A stretch of 64,000 nucleotides of DNA from Mesobacillus subterraneus. GTDB taxonomy: Bacteria > Bacillota > Bacilli > Bacillales > Cytobacillaceae. Position numbers and translations under genes: made by a program. This document shows, in pieces, positions 33,326 through 41,374 of this stretch; the first letter of the stretch is position 1; every line of letters begins with the position of its first letter. The stretch covers positions 232,635 through 296,634 of the forward strand of contig NZ_RSFW01000010.1 of the NCBI RefSeq assembly GCF_003937825.1, given 5' to 3'. The notes beneath the pieces are model-generated. The model was not told the origin of the DNA. It was given only the letters and a program-made list of their open reading frames with translations, and searched no databases.

Positions 33326-34477
33326 ATGAAAAAAAACGCATTTATTTTATTTATTTTCACAATTGGAATTCTGCTAAGCGGCTGCGGCCAGGAAACTGCG
33401 AAAGAAACCGCAAAAGATACACAGGATGACAACAAGCTGCAAATTTACACGACTGTTTATCCGCTCCAGTACTTCGCACAGGAAATTGGCGGTGAATTCG
33501 TCAATGTTGAGACCATTTATCCGCCTGGAGCAGATGAGCACACATTCGAGCCTTCACAAAAAGATATGATTGCGCTCGCTGATGCAGACTTATTCTTCTA
33601 TGTAGGCCTTGGTCTTGAAGGATTTGTAGATAAGGCCAGCAAGACACTGAAAAATGAAAAGGTTAAGATGGTACCTACTGGGGAAGCACTTGATATGGAG
33701 GAGCATAACGAGGAAGCAGAAGGTCATGAGGATGCGAATCATGGAGAAGGAGACCATGAGGATGCGAACCATGATAGCCATGATGGTGAAGAAAGTCACG
33801 AGGAGCATGAGGGCGACAATCATAAGGATGATGCAAGCCACGAGGATGAGCATGGGAACGAAGAAAGCCATGAAGATGAGCATGGGAACGAAGAAAGCCA
33901 TGAAGATGAGCATGGGAACGAAGAAAGCCATGAGGATGAACACAATCATGGCGATGTCGATCCGCATGTCTGGCTGAATCTTGTATATGCTGACCAGCTA
34001 GCTCTGGTCATTAAAGACCAATTGGTTGAAATCATGCCTGAACAAAAAGAAACATTTGAACAGAATTACGCAAACCTTTCTGAGCAGCTAAGAAATTTAG
34101 ATACTCAGTTCAAAGAAACGGTCGATTCGTCCAAGCGAAAAGAATTCATCGTCTCCCACTCAGCATTCGGTTACTGGGAGGAACGCTATGGAGTCAAGCA
34201 AATCAGTATTGCCGGTCAGTCAACGACAAGCGAACCTTCTCAAAAGGAATTGCAAAAGCTGATTACACACGCAAAGGACGAAAAGATTAAATATGTGCTG
34301 AATGAACAAAACTTCAATTCCAAGCTCGCACAGATGGTCCAGAAGGAAATTGGCGCAGAGCTGCTGACGCTCCATAATCTTTCTGTCCTGACTGATGAGG
34401 ATTTAAAGAACAAGGAGACATATTTAACTTTAATGGAGAACAACATCGCTACACTAAAAAAAGCTCTGAATGAATAA
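33326..34477 (+). CDS. znuA: Zinc ABC transporter substrate-binding lipoprotein
   Basis: A 383-residue lipoprotein (GILLSGC, Cys20) of the cluster A-I metal-binding family. Metal ligands are in ADEHTFEPS (His), DPHVWLN (His), VSHSAFGY (His) and the late NEQNFNSK region. Between the first two sites is a long His/Asp/Glu-rich loop (about residues 127-212). It ends in three 30-bp tandem repeats coding for DEHGNEESHE. Such loops collect zinc. The Zur box upstream supports zinc rather than manganese. No permease or ATPase genes lie next to it, so its partners must be elsewhere. Confidence 0.92.
   Translation: MKKNAFILFIFTIGILLSGCGQETAKETAKDTQDDNKLQIYTTVYPLQYFAQEIGGEFVNVETIYPPGADEHTFEPSQKDMIALADADLFFYVGLGLEGFVDKASKTLKNEKVKMVPTGEALDMEEHNEEAEGHEDANHGEGDHEDANHDSHDGEESHEEHEGDNHKDDASHEDEHGNEESHEDEHGNEESHEDEHGNEESHEDEHNHGDVDPHVWLNLVYADQLALVIKDQLVEIMPEQKETFEQNYANLSEQLRNLDTQFKETVDSSKRKEFIVSHSAFGYWEERYGVKQISIAGQSTTSEPSQKELQKLITHAKDEKIKYVLNEQNFNSKLAQMVQKEIGAELLTLHNLSVLTDEDLKNKETYLTLMENNIATLKKALNE
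33845..33934 (+). repeat. Three 30-bp tandem repeats inside znuA
   Basis: Three units starting GATGAGCATGGGAACGAAG follow each other without gap at 33845, 33875 and 33905. Only the last base differs in the third. They keep frame and encode the histidine-rich loop. Variation in copy number between strains would change the number of metal-binding residues. Confidence 0.92.
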
Positions 34478-34489
34478 ATCACTAACAGC

Positions 34490-34513
34490 AGCCTCCCATT
34501 GCGGAGGCTTTTT
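34490..34513 (+). terminator. Terminator of znuA
   Basis: AGCCTCC (34490-34496), loop CATTGC, GGAGGCT (34503-34509) and TTTTT. Confidence 0.88.
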
Positions 34514-34596
34514 ATTGCCTAATTTTAGCTGGAATGTTGTCCATCAGCTCGCTGCATGCTATAGATGTATCAACCAAAAAAAGGAGTGGTACAGCA

Positions 34597-34752
34597 ATGG
34601 CGAAAGATGTACTATGCGAGGTCAACAACTGTCAGTATTGGAAAGACGGCAACCGTTGCAGCGCCGACCAAATCTATGTAGTCAGCCATTCCGGCGAGAC
34701 AGCCGACAACAGCCGGGAAACAGACTGCAAAACATTTGAAGCACTAAGTTAA
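34597..34752 (+). CDS. DUF1540 small cysteine-rich protein
   Basis: A 51-residue protein with four cysteines in the DUF1540 pattern: CEVNNCQYW, NRCSADQI, and DCKTF. They probably bind a metal ion. Proteins of this family are common in spore-formers and of unknown role. The ATG at 34597 lies behind AAAGGAG; the longer frame (to 34534) has no site. A terminator follows directly. Confidence 0.87.
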   Translation: MAKDVLCEVNNCQYWKDGNRCSADQIYVVSHSGETADNSRETDCKTFEALS

Positions 34753-34755
34753 TCG

Positions 34756-34780
34756 AGACCGGGATTCCCCGGTCTTTCTT
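34756..34780 (+). terminator. Terminator of the DUF1540 gene
   Basis: AGACCGGG (34756-34763), loop ATTC, CCCGGTCT (34768-34775), then TTCTTAATT. It overlaps the end of metG on the other strand. Confidence 0.8.
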
Positions 34781-36419
34781 AATTACTTTGCTTCTTCAGC
34801 CGATTCAGTTCTTCATTGATTCGTTCAGGGTCTATTCGTTCAAACAGAGGCTCTACATTCATTAATTTTTGGTACGGTTTAATTTTCACTCGCGACCAGC
34901 TGACGTCTTTAATATTCAGCATTGCTCTTACTTTCCCGCTTGAAAAAGGAAGGAAAGGTGACAGGATATTTGCCAGGTTTCCAATGATGAATACGCAGTC
35001 TGCCAGCGTTTGTTCACAGTTATTACTATCATCATGAACCTGTTTCCAAGGCTGTTGTTCATCAAAGTATCTGTTCGTAAATCTCACCACTTCAAAAATA
35101 TGTTCCAGTGCCTGCTTGAAGTTCGCGCTTTCAATTCTGCGACCGCTTTCGTTATATAAACGATCTATTTTTTCTACAATTTCAGTTCTGACCTCTTTTA
35201 CAGGAATATTTCCATCAAATGACTTCTCAATGAATTTCAAGGTGCGATTCACCAGATTCCCATAAGCCCCGAGCAGCTCGCTGTTATGGCTGTAGATGAA
35301 TTCCTTCCAGGAAAAATCAGCGTCCCGATTTTCAGGTGCATTAATGGTCAAAAAATAGCGGATTGTATCAGGATCGTATCTACTTACCAGATCAGGAATC
35401 CAAACCGCCAAATTTCTGCTTGTGGACAATTTCTTTTTTTCCAATGTGAGGTATTCATTTGAAACAATATGGGTTGGCAAAGATTCTTTTCCACATCCGG
35501 CCAAAATGGCAGGCCAGATAATGGAGTGAAACGGGATATTATCTTTGCCATGCACGTAGTAAGAAGTGGTTTCAGCCCCCCAGAACGCTGTATCATGCTG
35601 TCCGGTCTCTTTCGCCCAAAGCTTGCTTGCTGAATAATAACCGGATACGGCTTCAATCCAGACGTAAATTTTCTTTCCTTCGTATCCCGCAACCGGAACA
35701 CTTACTCCATTAGGAAGATCCCTCGAAACCGCACGATCCTGAAGGCCTTCCTGTAAATACCTTTTGGTTAATGAGAGTGCATTGGAACGCCAAAGCTTCC
35801 TTTGTTCAGCGTCTTGAACATAGGTCTCCAGAGAATTTTGAAAAGCGCTTAACGAAAAATAAAAATGCTCTGTTTGCCTTGTTACTGGAGAAGTCCCGCA
35901 AATTTTACATTTCCTCTCAAGCAGGTCCAGCGGCTCCAGAACACTTGAGCACTGATCACACTGGTCGCCCCTTGCATTCGCTCCACACCTTGGACAAATC
36001 CCTTCCACATAGCGATCAGGCAAAAATTGCTGATCATGCTCACAATATGACTGATCGATTTCCTTTTTGAATAAAAGTCCGTTATCTAGCAGTTCCAAAA
36101 AGATCTCCTGGACGATTTGATGATGGTGCTCTGTATCGGTCCTTGTATAAATGTCATAGGAAAAACCCAGCTTTGAAAAGCAATCCTCAAATTCCTGATG
36201 ATATCGATCTGCAATGTCTTTTGCCGTTAGCCCCTCTTGCTTGGCTTTAATCGTAATCGGTGTCCCATTGCAATCACTCCCTGATACATACAGAACTTGC
36301 TCTCCTTTCATGCGGTAATACCTCGCTAAAATATCGCCCGGCAGCAAACTTGAAATATGCCCCAGATGAAGGGACCCATTAGCATATGGCCAAGCGCCTC
36401 CAATAAAAATGCTCATCAT
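34779..36419 (-). CDS. metG: Methionyl-tRNA synthetase, T-box controlled
   Basis: A 546-residue class Ia synthetase. The nucleotide-binding motif is HLGH (about 18-21) and the KMSKS equivalent is KKLSTS. The connective domain carries zinc-binding pairs CPRC, CDQC and CKIC. It ends after the anticodon-binding helices and lacks the C-terminal EMAP-like tRNA-binding domain found in the main Bacillus MetS. This, plus the T-box leader, suggests an additional or alternative MetRS induced when Met-tRNA is uncharged. The second ATG (one codon later) may be the real start, since TTAGGGAGG... lies upstream (GGGAGG at about 36427-36432). Confidence 0.92.
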   Translation of the reverse strand: MMSIFIGGAWPYANGSLHLGHISSLLPGDILARYYRMKGEQVLYVSGSDCNGTPITIKAKQEGLTAKDIADRYHQEFEDCFSKLGFSYDIYTRTDTEHHHQIVQEIFLELLDNGLLFKKEIDQSYCEHDQQFLPDRYVEGICPRCGANARGDQCDQCSSVLEPLDLLERKCKICGTSPVTRQTEHFYFSLSAFQNSLETYVQDAEQRKLWRSNALSLTKRYLQEGLQDRAVSRDLPNGVSVPVAGYEGKKIYVWIEAVSGYYSASKLWAKETGQHDTAFWGAETTSYYVHGKDNIPFHSIIWPAILAGCGKESLPTHIVSNEYLTLEKKKLSTSRNLAVWIPDLVSRYDPDTIRYFLTINAPENRDADFSWKEFIYSHNSELLGAYGNLVNRTLKFIEKSFDGNIPVKEVRTEIVEKIDRLYNESGRRIESANFKQALEHIFEVVRFTNRYFDEQQPWKQVHDDSNNCEQTLADCVFIIGNLANILSPFLPFSSGKVRAMLNIKDVSWSRVKIKPYQKLMNVEPLFERIDPERINEELNRLKKQSN

Positions 36420-36450
36420 TATTTCCTCCCTTATTGGCCTGTAAAAATAA

Positions 36451-36492
36451 AAAAACCCCGCCCTTAACCATAAATAGTTAAGGACGAGGTTT
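36451..36492 (-). terminator. T-box regulated terminator of metG
   Basis: AAACCCCGCCCTTAAC (36453-36468) and GTTAAGGACGAGGTTT (36477-36492) form a long stem with T-run on the minus strand, six bases after the T-box core. It is about 30 bp before the metG start. Confidence 0.9.
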
Positions 36493-36745
36493 GGATTCCA
36501 CGTGATACCACCTTATTTCGCAAATGGCTCACACCATCTGCCTCTGCAAGTACGGAGCAAAGAAAACTTGCTCTTATACTGTGACATAGATAACGGGTGC
36601 CAACTCCCGCCGGATCCTACTAATGCATACAGCACGTTCAGTACGGAGCTCAGAGACCATTGTTCAAGTGTATGTTTTTGCTTCTTTTCAGCTACCGAAG
36701 CTCTCTGTAAAAAACAGGGGCACTTTACTTTTTCTCTTCATTGCC
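36451..36745 (-). promoter_or_regulatory. T-box leader (Met) upstream of metG
   Basis: The minus strand contains the T-box core AGGTGGTATCACGTGG (36513-36498), complementary to the tRNA acceptor end. Before it are stem I elements with GAGAGCTTCGGTAGCTG and AATGGTCTCTGAG. An ATG in GAACAATGG is a fitting methionine specifier. The core is followed by the terminator. Uncharged Met-tRNA should allow read-through. Confidence 0.93.
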
Positions 36746-36868
36746 TTTTACGTATTAATGAGTATTTTATTCAGAATTTTCCAGGAAGTCAACAAAATCT
36801 TTATAGAAAGGAATACATTAAAAAATTTTTTTAGACAGGAACCCGAAATGAGGGTTAAAATGGCAAAT

Positions 36869-36907
36869 AAAAAACTGCAGGCAAGCTCATATTGAGCATG
36901 TCTGCAG
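36869..36907 (-). terminator. Terminator of the LVIVD protein gene
   Basis: CTGCAG-G-CA-A-GCTCA pairs with TGAGC-A-TG-T-CTGCAG (36875-36907), followed by six T on the minus strand. It lies about 100 bp after the stop at 37011. Confidence 0.7.
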
Positions 36908-37010
36908 CCAAAAGGAATACCTGCTAATTTAGGACCTCAACTTCATTTTAAATATTAACATTAAATTTTTCAAAGCAAAACTTCCAGCAAAACATCAATG
37001 GATCCTCATA

Positions 37011-38453
37011 TTATTTTTTTGCATAGTTCGCTGAACTTTCTCCTCCATTATTGTTCTTCAGAAGAACTTTTAAGCCTTGTCCCATGTCGGAAGCGAGTAC
37101 ATAGTTACGGTCTATGAATACACCCCAAACATCTGACTTCTCCGGAGTGTAGCGGCCAATTTCTACAGGGTTACTAGGATCTGTAATATCCACGGACAGC
37201 ACGCCGCCAGAGTAATAAGAGAGGTACAAAGTGTTACCTTGAACTTTAGGGTCATGAACCGTTTTTGCAAATGTAGTTCTTCCAGCTGAAGTTGGAGGAA
37301 TATCAAGTGTTAAGTCAGTAACAAAATTACTTAACAACTTCGGGTTTGACTTATCTGAAATATCAAAGATACGAGTATAACCATATGCACTCTCATAACC
37401 GGTACCTACAGGATTTGAGACTTCACGCGTTTCAATTAAGATATTTCCCCCCTTCGCCAGCGCTGCAGAGTGAGCAGAACCCTTTTGGTTTACTGAATAT
37501 TCTGTTCTGCCAACGAAGACTGGATTTTCCGGGTCTCTGATATCAAAAATAACAGTCCCTAAATCCCACATTGAAACATAGGCATATTGTCCATTATTAT
37601 CCGTTATAACGCTATGGTTAAAGACTGGTCTTTGCTTTCCGTCAGGCGCGTTCCAATGGTATCCATTAAAATTGGCTGGTACTTCAGGAAGGATCCTTGG
37701 ATCAAAGTCCCATAGTTTTTGAGGTTCGGCAGGGTTCGAGACATCAATGATTTGGAAATCCTTCTCTTTACCGCCCGTATAGTAATCCGCATATGGGCTT
37801 GAATTTAAAAGTAATACTCGATTGCCTTGCTGGACTAAATATAATTCATGAGTTCCAGTAATTCTTCTATCAGAAAATTTATAGAACCCTAATTTTTTAG
37901 GATTATAAGGATCTGATACATCATAGAGCAACACTCCACCAAAGCTATCAGGGAAATTAGCATTATTTCTACTTAATTGCTGTACACTTACAACGGCCAA
38001 ATCTCCTTTAAAGTGTGGCGTATTAACCGTTTTAACAATAACTTTTTCCTGCCATGTGTTAGGGATCTCAGTTGCAAAAACGGCTACTTCCTTAGGATTA
38101 GAAGGATCTTTCAAATCAAATACACGAACTCCTCCAGTTCCGCCTCCAGCCGTATGGGTTCCCGTATATGCAAAACCTTTATGAGCATAGACATCCGCCA
38201 TATTTTTCTGTCTGCCATCCATACCTGCTTTTATTTGTACTGAAGCAGCCTCAGTAAGATTTTTCACATTTTTATCTCCCGAAATCCTGTAGCCTAACTG
38301 CAAACTTTCCAATTCTTCCTGGGAAAGTACTTCACGATATCCTTTTTGTCCACCTTCCAAATCCAATGCATCATGCGCTAGAGCAGCTGGTACAAAGACA
38401 GAAAATGCGATGGAACTAGCTAAAGTTGCTCTTAAAACTATCTTCTTTTTCAA
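37011..38453 (-). CDS. Secreted LVIVD-repeat beta-propeller protein
   Basis: A 480-residue exported protein: signal peptide (about residues 1-26, ending PAALA-HD), then at least six repeats of the LVIVD type. Examples are VFDLKDPSNPKEV, LYDVSDPYNPKKL, IIDVSNPAEPQKL, IFDIRDPENPVFV, IFDISDKSNPKLL and SVDITDPSNPVEI. These form a beta-propeller. The family occurs at the surface of bacteria and archaea, with binding or adhesion roles presumed but not shown. I chose the TTG at 38453 with AGGGGGAG upstream (spacing about 8) over the TTG at 38471. It stands alone between two terminators. Confidence 0.87.
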   Translation of the reverse strand: MKKKIVLRATLASSIAFSVFVPAALAHDALDLEGGQKGYREVLSQEELESLQLGYRISGDKNVKNLTEAASVQIKAGMDGRQKNMADVYAHKGFAYTGTHTAGGGTGGVRVFDLKDPSNPKEVAVFATEIPNTWQEKVIVKTVNTPHFKGDLAVVSVQQLSRNNANFPDSFGGVLLYDVSDPYNPKKLGFYKFSDRRITGTHELYLVQQGNRVLLLNSSPYADYYTGGKEKDFQIIDVSNPAEPQKLWDFDPRILPEVPANFNGYHWNAPDGKQRPVFNHSVITDNNGQYAYVSMWDLGTVIFDIRDPENPVFVGRTEYSVNQKGSAHSAALAKGGNILIETREVSNPVGTGYESAYGYTRIFDISDKSNPKLLSNFVTDLTLDIPPTSAGRTTFAKTVHDPKVQGNTLYLSYYSGGVLSVDITDPSNPVEIGRYTPEKSDVWGVFIDRNYVLASDMGQGLKVLLKNNNGGESSANYAKK

Positions 38454-38593
38454 AAAAAAACTCCCCCTCAATAAAACTATTAATACTTTCGATATATTGT
38501 TAATTATATAAATATTCTAAAAATTTAACATAGGACAATTTTACCGTTTTAAACTATCGTTAAAATTTATATTAAAGGAATGGCTGGCTACAT

Positions 38594-38626
38594 AAAAAAT
38601 GACGTGCAAATTTCGCACGCCATTTT
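38594..38626 (-). terminator. Terminator of hmp
   Basis: AAAATGACGTGC (38596-38607) and GCACGCCATTTT (38615-38626) form a 12-bp stem with one G-U pair on the RNA, followed by T on the minus strand. Confidence 0.82.
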
Positions 38627-38683
38627 ACTGTTAATTAATTACTATTTATAACACTTAAAACCGGATGAAAGCTTCTTATTTTC

Positions 38684-39898
38684 TCAGGCCTCAAGACTTG
38701 CCATAGGTCCAAAGAATTCAAAGTGAATTCTGTCTTCTGTAACTCCAAGCTCTTTTAGCGCGCCGTTGATTGCTTTCATGAATGGCACTGGTCCGCAGAA
38801 GTAGAAGTCTGCTTGTTCAAGATTTACGTTTTCCTGCAGCCACTCTTTCGTTACATAGCCTTCTACATCGAAGTTATTAGTCTGTCGGTCTTCTTCTGTT
38901 GGCTGATCGTAGAATACGACAGTGTTGACTTTTGCTTTTGCCGCTGTTGCTGCTACTTCATCGCGAAGTGCATGGACTTTGCCGTTTGCTGCAGCATGGA
39001 TGAATGTTACATCTTTTTCCGGCTGAAGCTCTGCCACGGTGTTGAGCATGCTGACCATTGGAGTCAGGCCAACCCCGCCGCTAAGCAGGACGACTGGAGA
39101 ATTCTTCTTCGTATCAAGGAAGAAGTCACCTGCTGGTGCACTGATTTGCAGAACTTCGCCTTCTTCTACACTGTGGTGAAGGTAGTTCGACACCTTGCCG
39201 TCCGGCGTTTCCATACCCGCTTCCTTTTTGACGCTGATTCGGTAGTAACCTTTTCCAGGAGCGTCTGACAAGCTGTACTGGCGGATATGCGTGAATTCTT
39301 CCCCTTCGATCTCAAGCTTGATGCTGATGTATTGGCCTGGCTTGAAATCAGCAATCGCCTTGCCATCCACAGGCTTCAGGTAAAAAGAAGTGATGACTTC
39401 ACTTTCCACCACTTTTTCGGAAACGATGAACGGACGGAATCCATCCCAGCCGCCTTTTTGGTTCGCAGCTTCATCGTACATTTCGGCTTCTACAGAGATG
39501 AAGACATCCGCAATGACACCATAAGCTTCAGCCCAGGCATTGATGATTTCATCTGTAGCCGCCTCACCGAGAACTTCCTTGATTGCAATCAAAAGGTGTT
39601 TGCCTACAATCGGATAATGCTCTGGCAAGATGCCAAGGCTGCGGTGCTTATGAGCAATTTGCTTAACAACAGGCAGAATCGCCTCAAGATTATCGATGTA
39701 TTTTGCTGCAGCATAAACAGTACCTGCAAGGGCTTTTTGCTGTCTGCCCTGCTTCTGATTCGCATGATTGAAGATATTTAAAAGTTCTGGGTGGTTTTCA
39801 AACATGGTTTTGTAGAACACTGTTGTAATTTGTTCACCGTGTACTTCAAGAACCGGTACTGTGGATTTGATGATTCCAATCGTTTTTTGATCTAGCAT
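38684..39898 (-). CDS. hmp: Flavohemoglobin (nitric oxide dioxygenase)
   Basis: A 404-residue protein with a globin domain (residues 1-140; proximal His in AHKHRSLGI and Tyr in VFYKTMF), an FAD domain (RQYSLSD) and a NAD domain ([20 protein letters not shown]). It oxidises nitric oxide to nitrate aerobically and can reduce it anaerobically. The ATG at 39898 follows GGGGAGTG; the longer frame to 39958 lies in the leader. Its promoter carries an Fnr-type box at -41.5, so it is linked with the nitrite reductase operon. Confidence 0.96.
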   Translation of the reverse strand: MLDQKTIGIIKSTVPVLEVHGEQITTVFYKTMFENHPELLNIFNHANQKQGRQQKALAGTVYAAAKYIDNLEAILPVVKQIAHKHRSLGILPEHYPIVGKHLLIAIKEVLGEAATDEIINAWAEAYGVIADVFISVEAEMYDEAANQKGGWDGFRPFIVSEKVVESEVITSFYLKPVDGKAIADFKPGQYISIKLEIEGEEFTHIRQYSLSDAPGKGYYRISVKKEAGMETPDGKVSNYLHHSVEEGEVLQISAPAGDFFLDTKKNSPVVLLSGGVGLTPMVSMLNTVAELQPEKDVTFIHAAANGKVHALRDEVAATAAKAKVNTVVFYDQPTEEDRQTNNFDVEGYVTKEWLQENVNLEQADFYFCGPVPFMKAINGALKELGVTEDRIHFEFFGPMASLEA

Positions 39899-39962
39899 TT
39901 CAAACACTCCCCTATGTCTTATATAATCATTTCTGCGAGGCGTTTGCCCCATTCCCATAGTG

Positions 39963-39968
39963 ATTATA
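39963..39968 (-). promoter_or_regulatory. -10 hexamer of the hmp promoter
   Basis: A perfect TATAAT on the minus strand. The start site expected from it (near 39956) puts the centre of the Fnr-type box at -41.5, the class II activation position. Confidence 0.75.
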
Positions 39969-39989
39969 ATAAATAAAACAGGTGGACTA

Positions 39990-40005
39990 AGTGATGCAAA
40001 TCACA
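39990..40005 (-). promoter_or_regulatory. Fnr/Crp-type operator upstream of hmp
   Basis: On the minus strand TGTGA-TTTGCA-TCACT, a full match to the TGTGA-N6-TCACW type of box. It resembles the box at 13150-13165 and is in better register with its -10. Confidence 0.82.
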
Positions 40006-40090
40006 CTATTGTAAAACAGGACTCTTTCACTAAGGTTCTAAACCAAAATAGTGGATATTATGATCCAATACTCTCAACTACAAGGTCATT

Positions 40091-40200
40091 TTTATAGCGA
40101 GGTCTTCTTTTTCATGGCTAGAAATTCTTTTATAGCGATTTTTTCGTTTTTATAGCTAAAACTAAATTATTATAGCGAAAATCAACTTTTTATAGCGAAC
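40091..40200. repeat. Array of TATAGCGA motifs with about 20-bp period
   Basis: TATAGCGA or a one-base variant starts at 40093, 40131, 40151, 40171 and 40191, and a weaker CATGGCTA at 40113. The spacing is therefore 18-20 bp. Each is preceded by a T-run (TTTTTATAGCGA). It lies between hmp and menC in DNA without genes. The segments between the motifs are AT-rich and unrelated. Confidence 0.7.
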
Positions 40201-40227
40201 TGGAGAATCTCCTTGATTTTTTCCAGC

Positions 40228-40257
40228 AAAAAAATAAAGCACTGCCTAAGCAGTGCT
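40228..40257 (-). terminator. Terminator of the men operon
   Basis: AGCACTGC (40238-40245) and GCAGTGCT (40250-40257) are followed by TTATTTTTTT on the minus strand, 10 bp after the menC stop. Confidence 0.92.
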
Positions 40258-40267
40258 CCTACACAAT

Positions 40268-41374
40268 CTAAAATACGAAACGCTCTTCAAAAACAGTAAC
40301 TTCCTTCATCCGCTTCCTGTTCAACTCAAAGCCGATGCCTGGTCGTTCAGGTACTTTTACCATCCCGTTTTTCACAAAAATCTCGGGCTCTATGATGTCC
40401 TCTTCCCAATAGCGATCCGAACCGGATATGTCTCCTGGAATCGTAAAGCCAGGCATTGAGGCGAGTGCGATGTTATGGGCTCTGGATACACCGAATTCAA
40501 TCATGCCGCCTGCCCAGACAGGAATTCCTTTCGAGAGACAATAATCATGAATCCGCTTTGCTTCCCCAAGTCCGCCGACCCTGCCGATTTTAATATTGAT
40601 GACCCCGCAGCTGCCCAACTCGATTGCTTTCCTGGCGTCCTCAAAAGTCACGATGCTTTCATCAAGACAAATCGGTGTCTTGATTTTCCCCTGGAGCTTT
40701 GCATGGTCAATGATGTCATCAAAACCCAGTGGCTGCTCGATCATCAACAGGCCAAATTCATCCAGCGCCTGGAGACGGGCCAGGTCTTCCAGAGAGTAGG
40801 CTGAATTGGCGTCAGCCATGAGCGGCAAATCCGGGAAATGCCTGCGAATTTCAGAAATATAGCGGTAATCGTCTTTTGGACTAATTTTCACCTTGACCCG
40901 TTTGAAGCCTTGTTCCAGATACTTCTCGATTTGTTGCAGCGCTGCAGGGACATCAGGATTACCAACGACTACACCGGCAGGAATCACTTCCTTGTTCCCG
41001 CCAATCAGACTCGATAATGGAACCCCTTCGTTTTTTGCCTGCAAATCCCACAACGCCGTCTCAAGCGCCGCTTTTGCCATATGGTTTCTTCGGACTGAAC
41101 CAAATAAAACGTGGGCCGCTTCTGGATGGGCAAGTCCTTTCTGTTTCAACAGCGGTATCAGGAACTCCTTCAGCACATGATAGGAGGTCTGGACGGTCTC
41201 CTCCGTATACCAGGGGGAGGAAAACGCAACCCCTTCGCCAAAGCCGGAAATTCCGTTGCTGTCCTTCACTTCAAGAATGATGGCTTCCCTCTCAGTTACG
41301 GTTCCTAAGTGAGTCGTAAACGAATGCTTTAGTGGCATTTTAATAATCGATAAGGTGACAGATTTAATGTTCAT
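40268..41374 (-). CDS. menC: o-Succinylbenzoate synthase
   Basis: A 368-residue enolase-superfamily enzyme that dehydrates SHCHC to o-succinylbenzoate. The catalytic lysine is in VKVKIS, metal ligands in LMADANSAYS, MIEQPL and CLDES, and the second lysine in INIKIGRVGG. The ATG at 41374 is inside the end of menE (11-bp overlap), with AAGCGGAGCG upstream. It is the last gene of the men operon. Confidence 0.94.
   Translation of the reverse strand: MNIKSVTLSIIKMPLKHSFTTHLGTVTEREAIILEVKDSNGISGFGEGVAFSSPWYTEETVQTSYHVLKEFLIPLLKQKGLAHPEAAHVLFGSVRRNHMAKAALETALWDLQAKNEGVPLSSLIGGNKEVIPAGVVVGNPDVPAALQQIEKYLEQGFKRVKVKISPKDDYRYISEIRRHFPDLPLMADANSAYSLEDLARLQALDEFGLLMIEQPLGFDDIIDHAKLQGKIKTPICLDESIVTFEDARKAIELGSCGVINIKIGRVGGLGEAKRIHDYCLSKGIPVWAGGMIEFGVSRAHNIALASMPGFTIPGDISGSDRYWEEDIIEPEIFVKNGMVKVPERPGIGFELNRKRMKEVTVFEERFVF

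Noticed and set aside
34470..34739. 89-residue frame overlapping the DUF1540 gene in another frame
   Set aside because: It begins inside the znuA stop region, crosses the znuA terminator and lacks a ribosome site. The DUF1540 frame has a clear start and cysteine pattern.
40091..40200. Periodic TATAGCGA array as a CRISPR array
   Set aside because: The repeated unit is only 8-12 bp with a 20-bp period, there are no spacers of constant length, and no cas genes are in the window.
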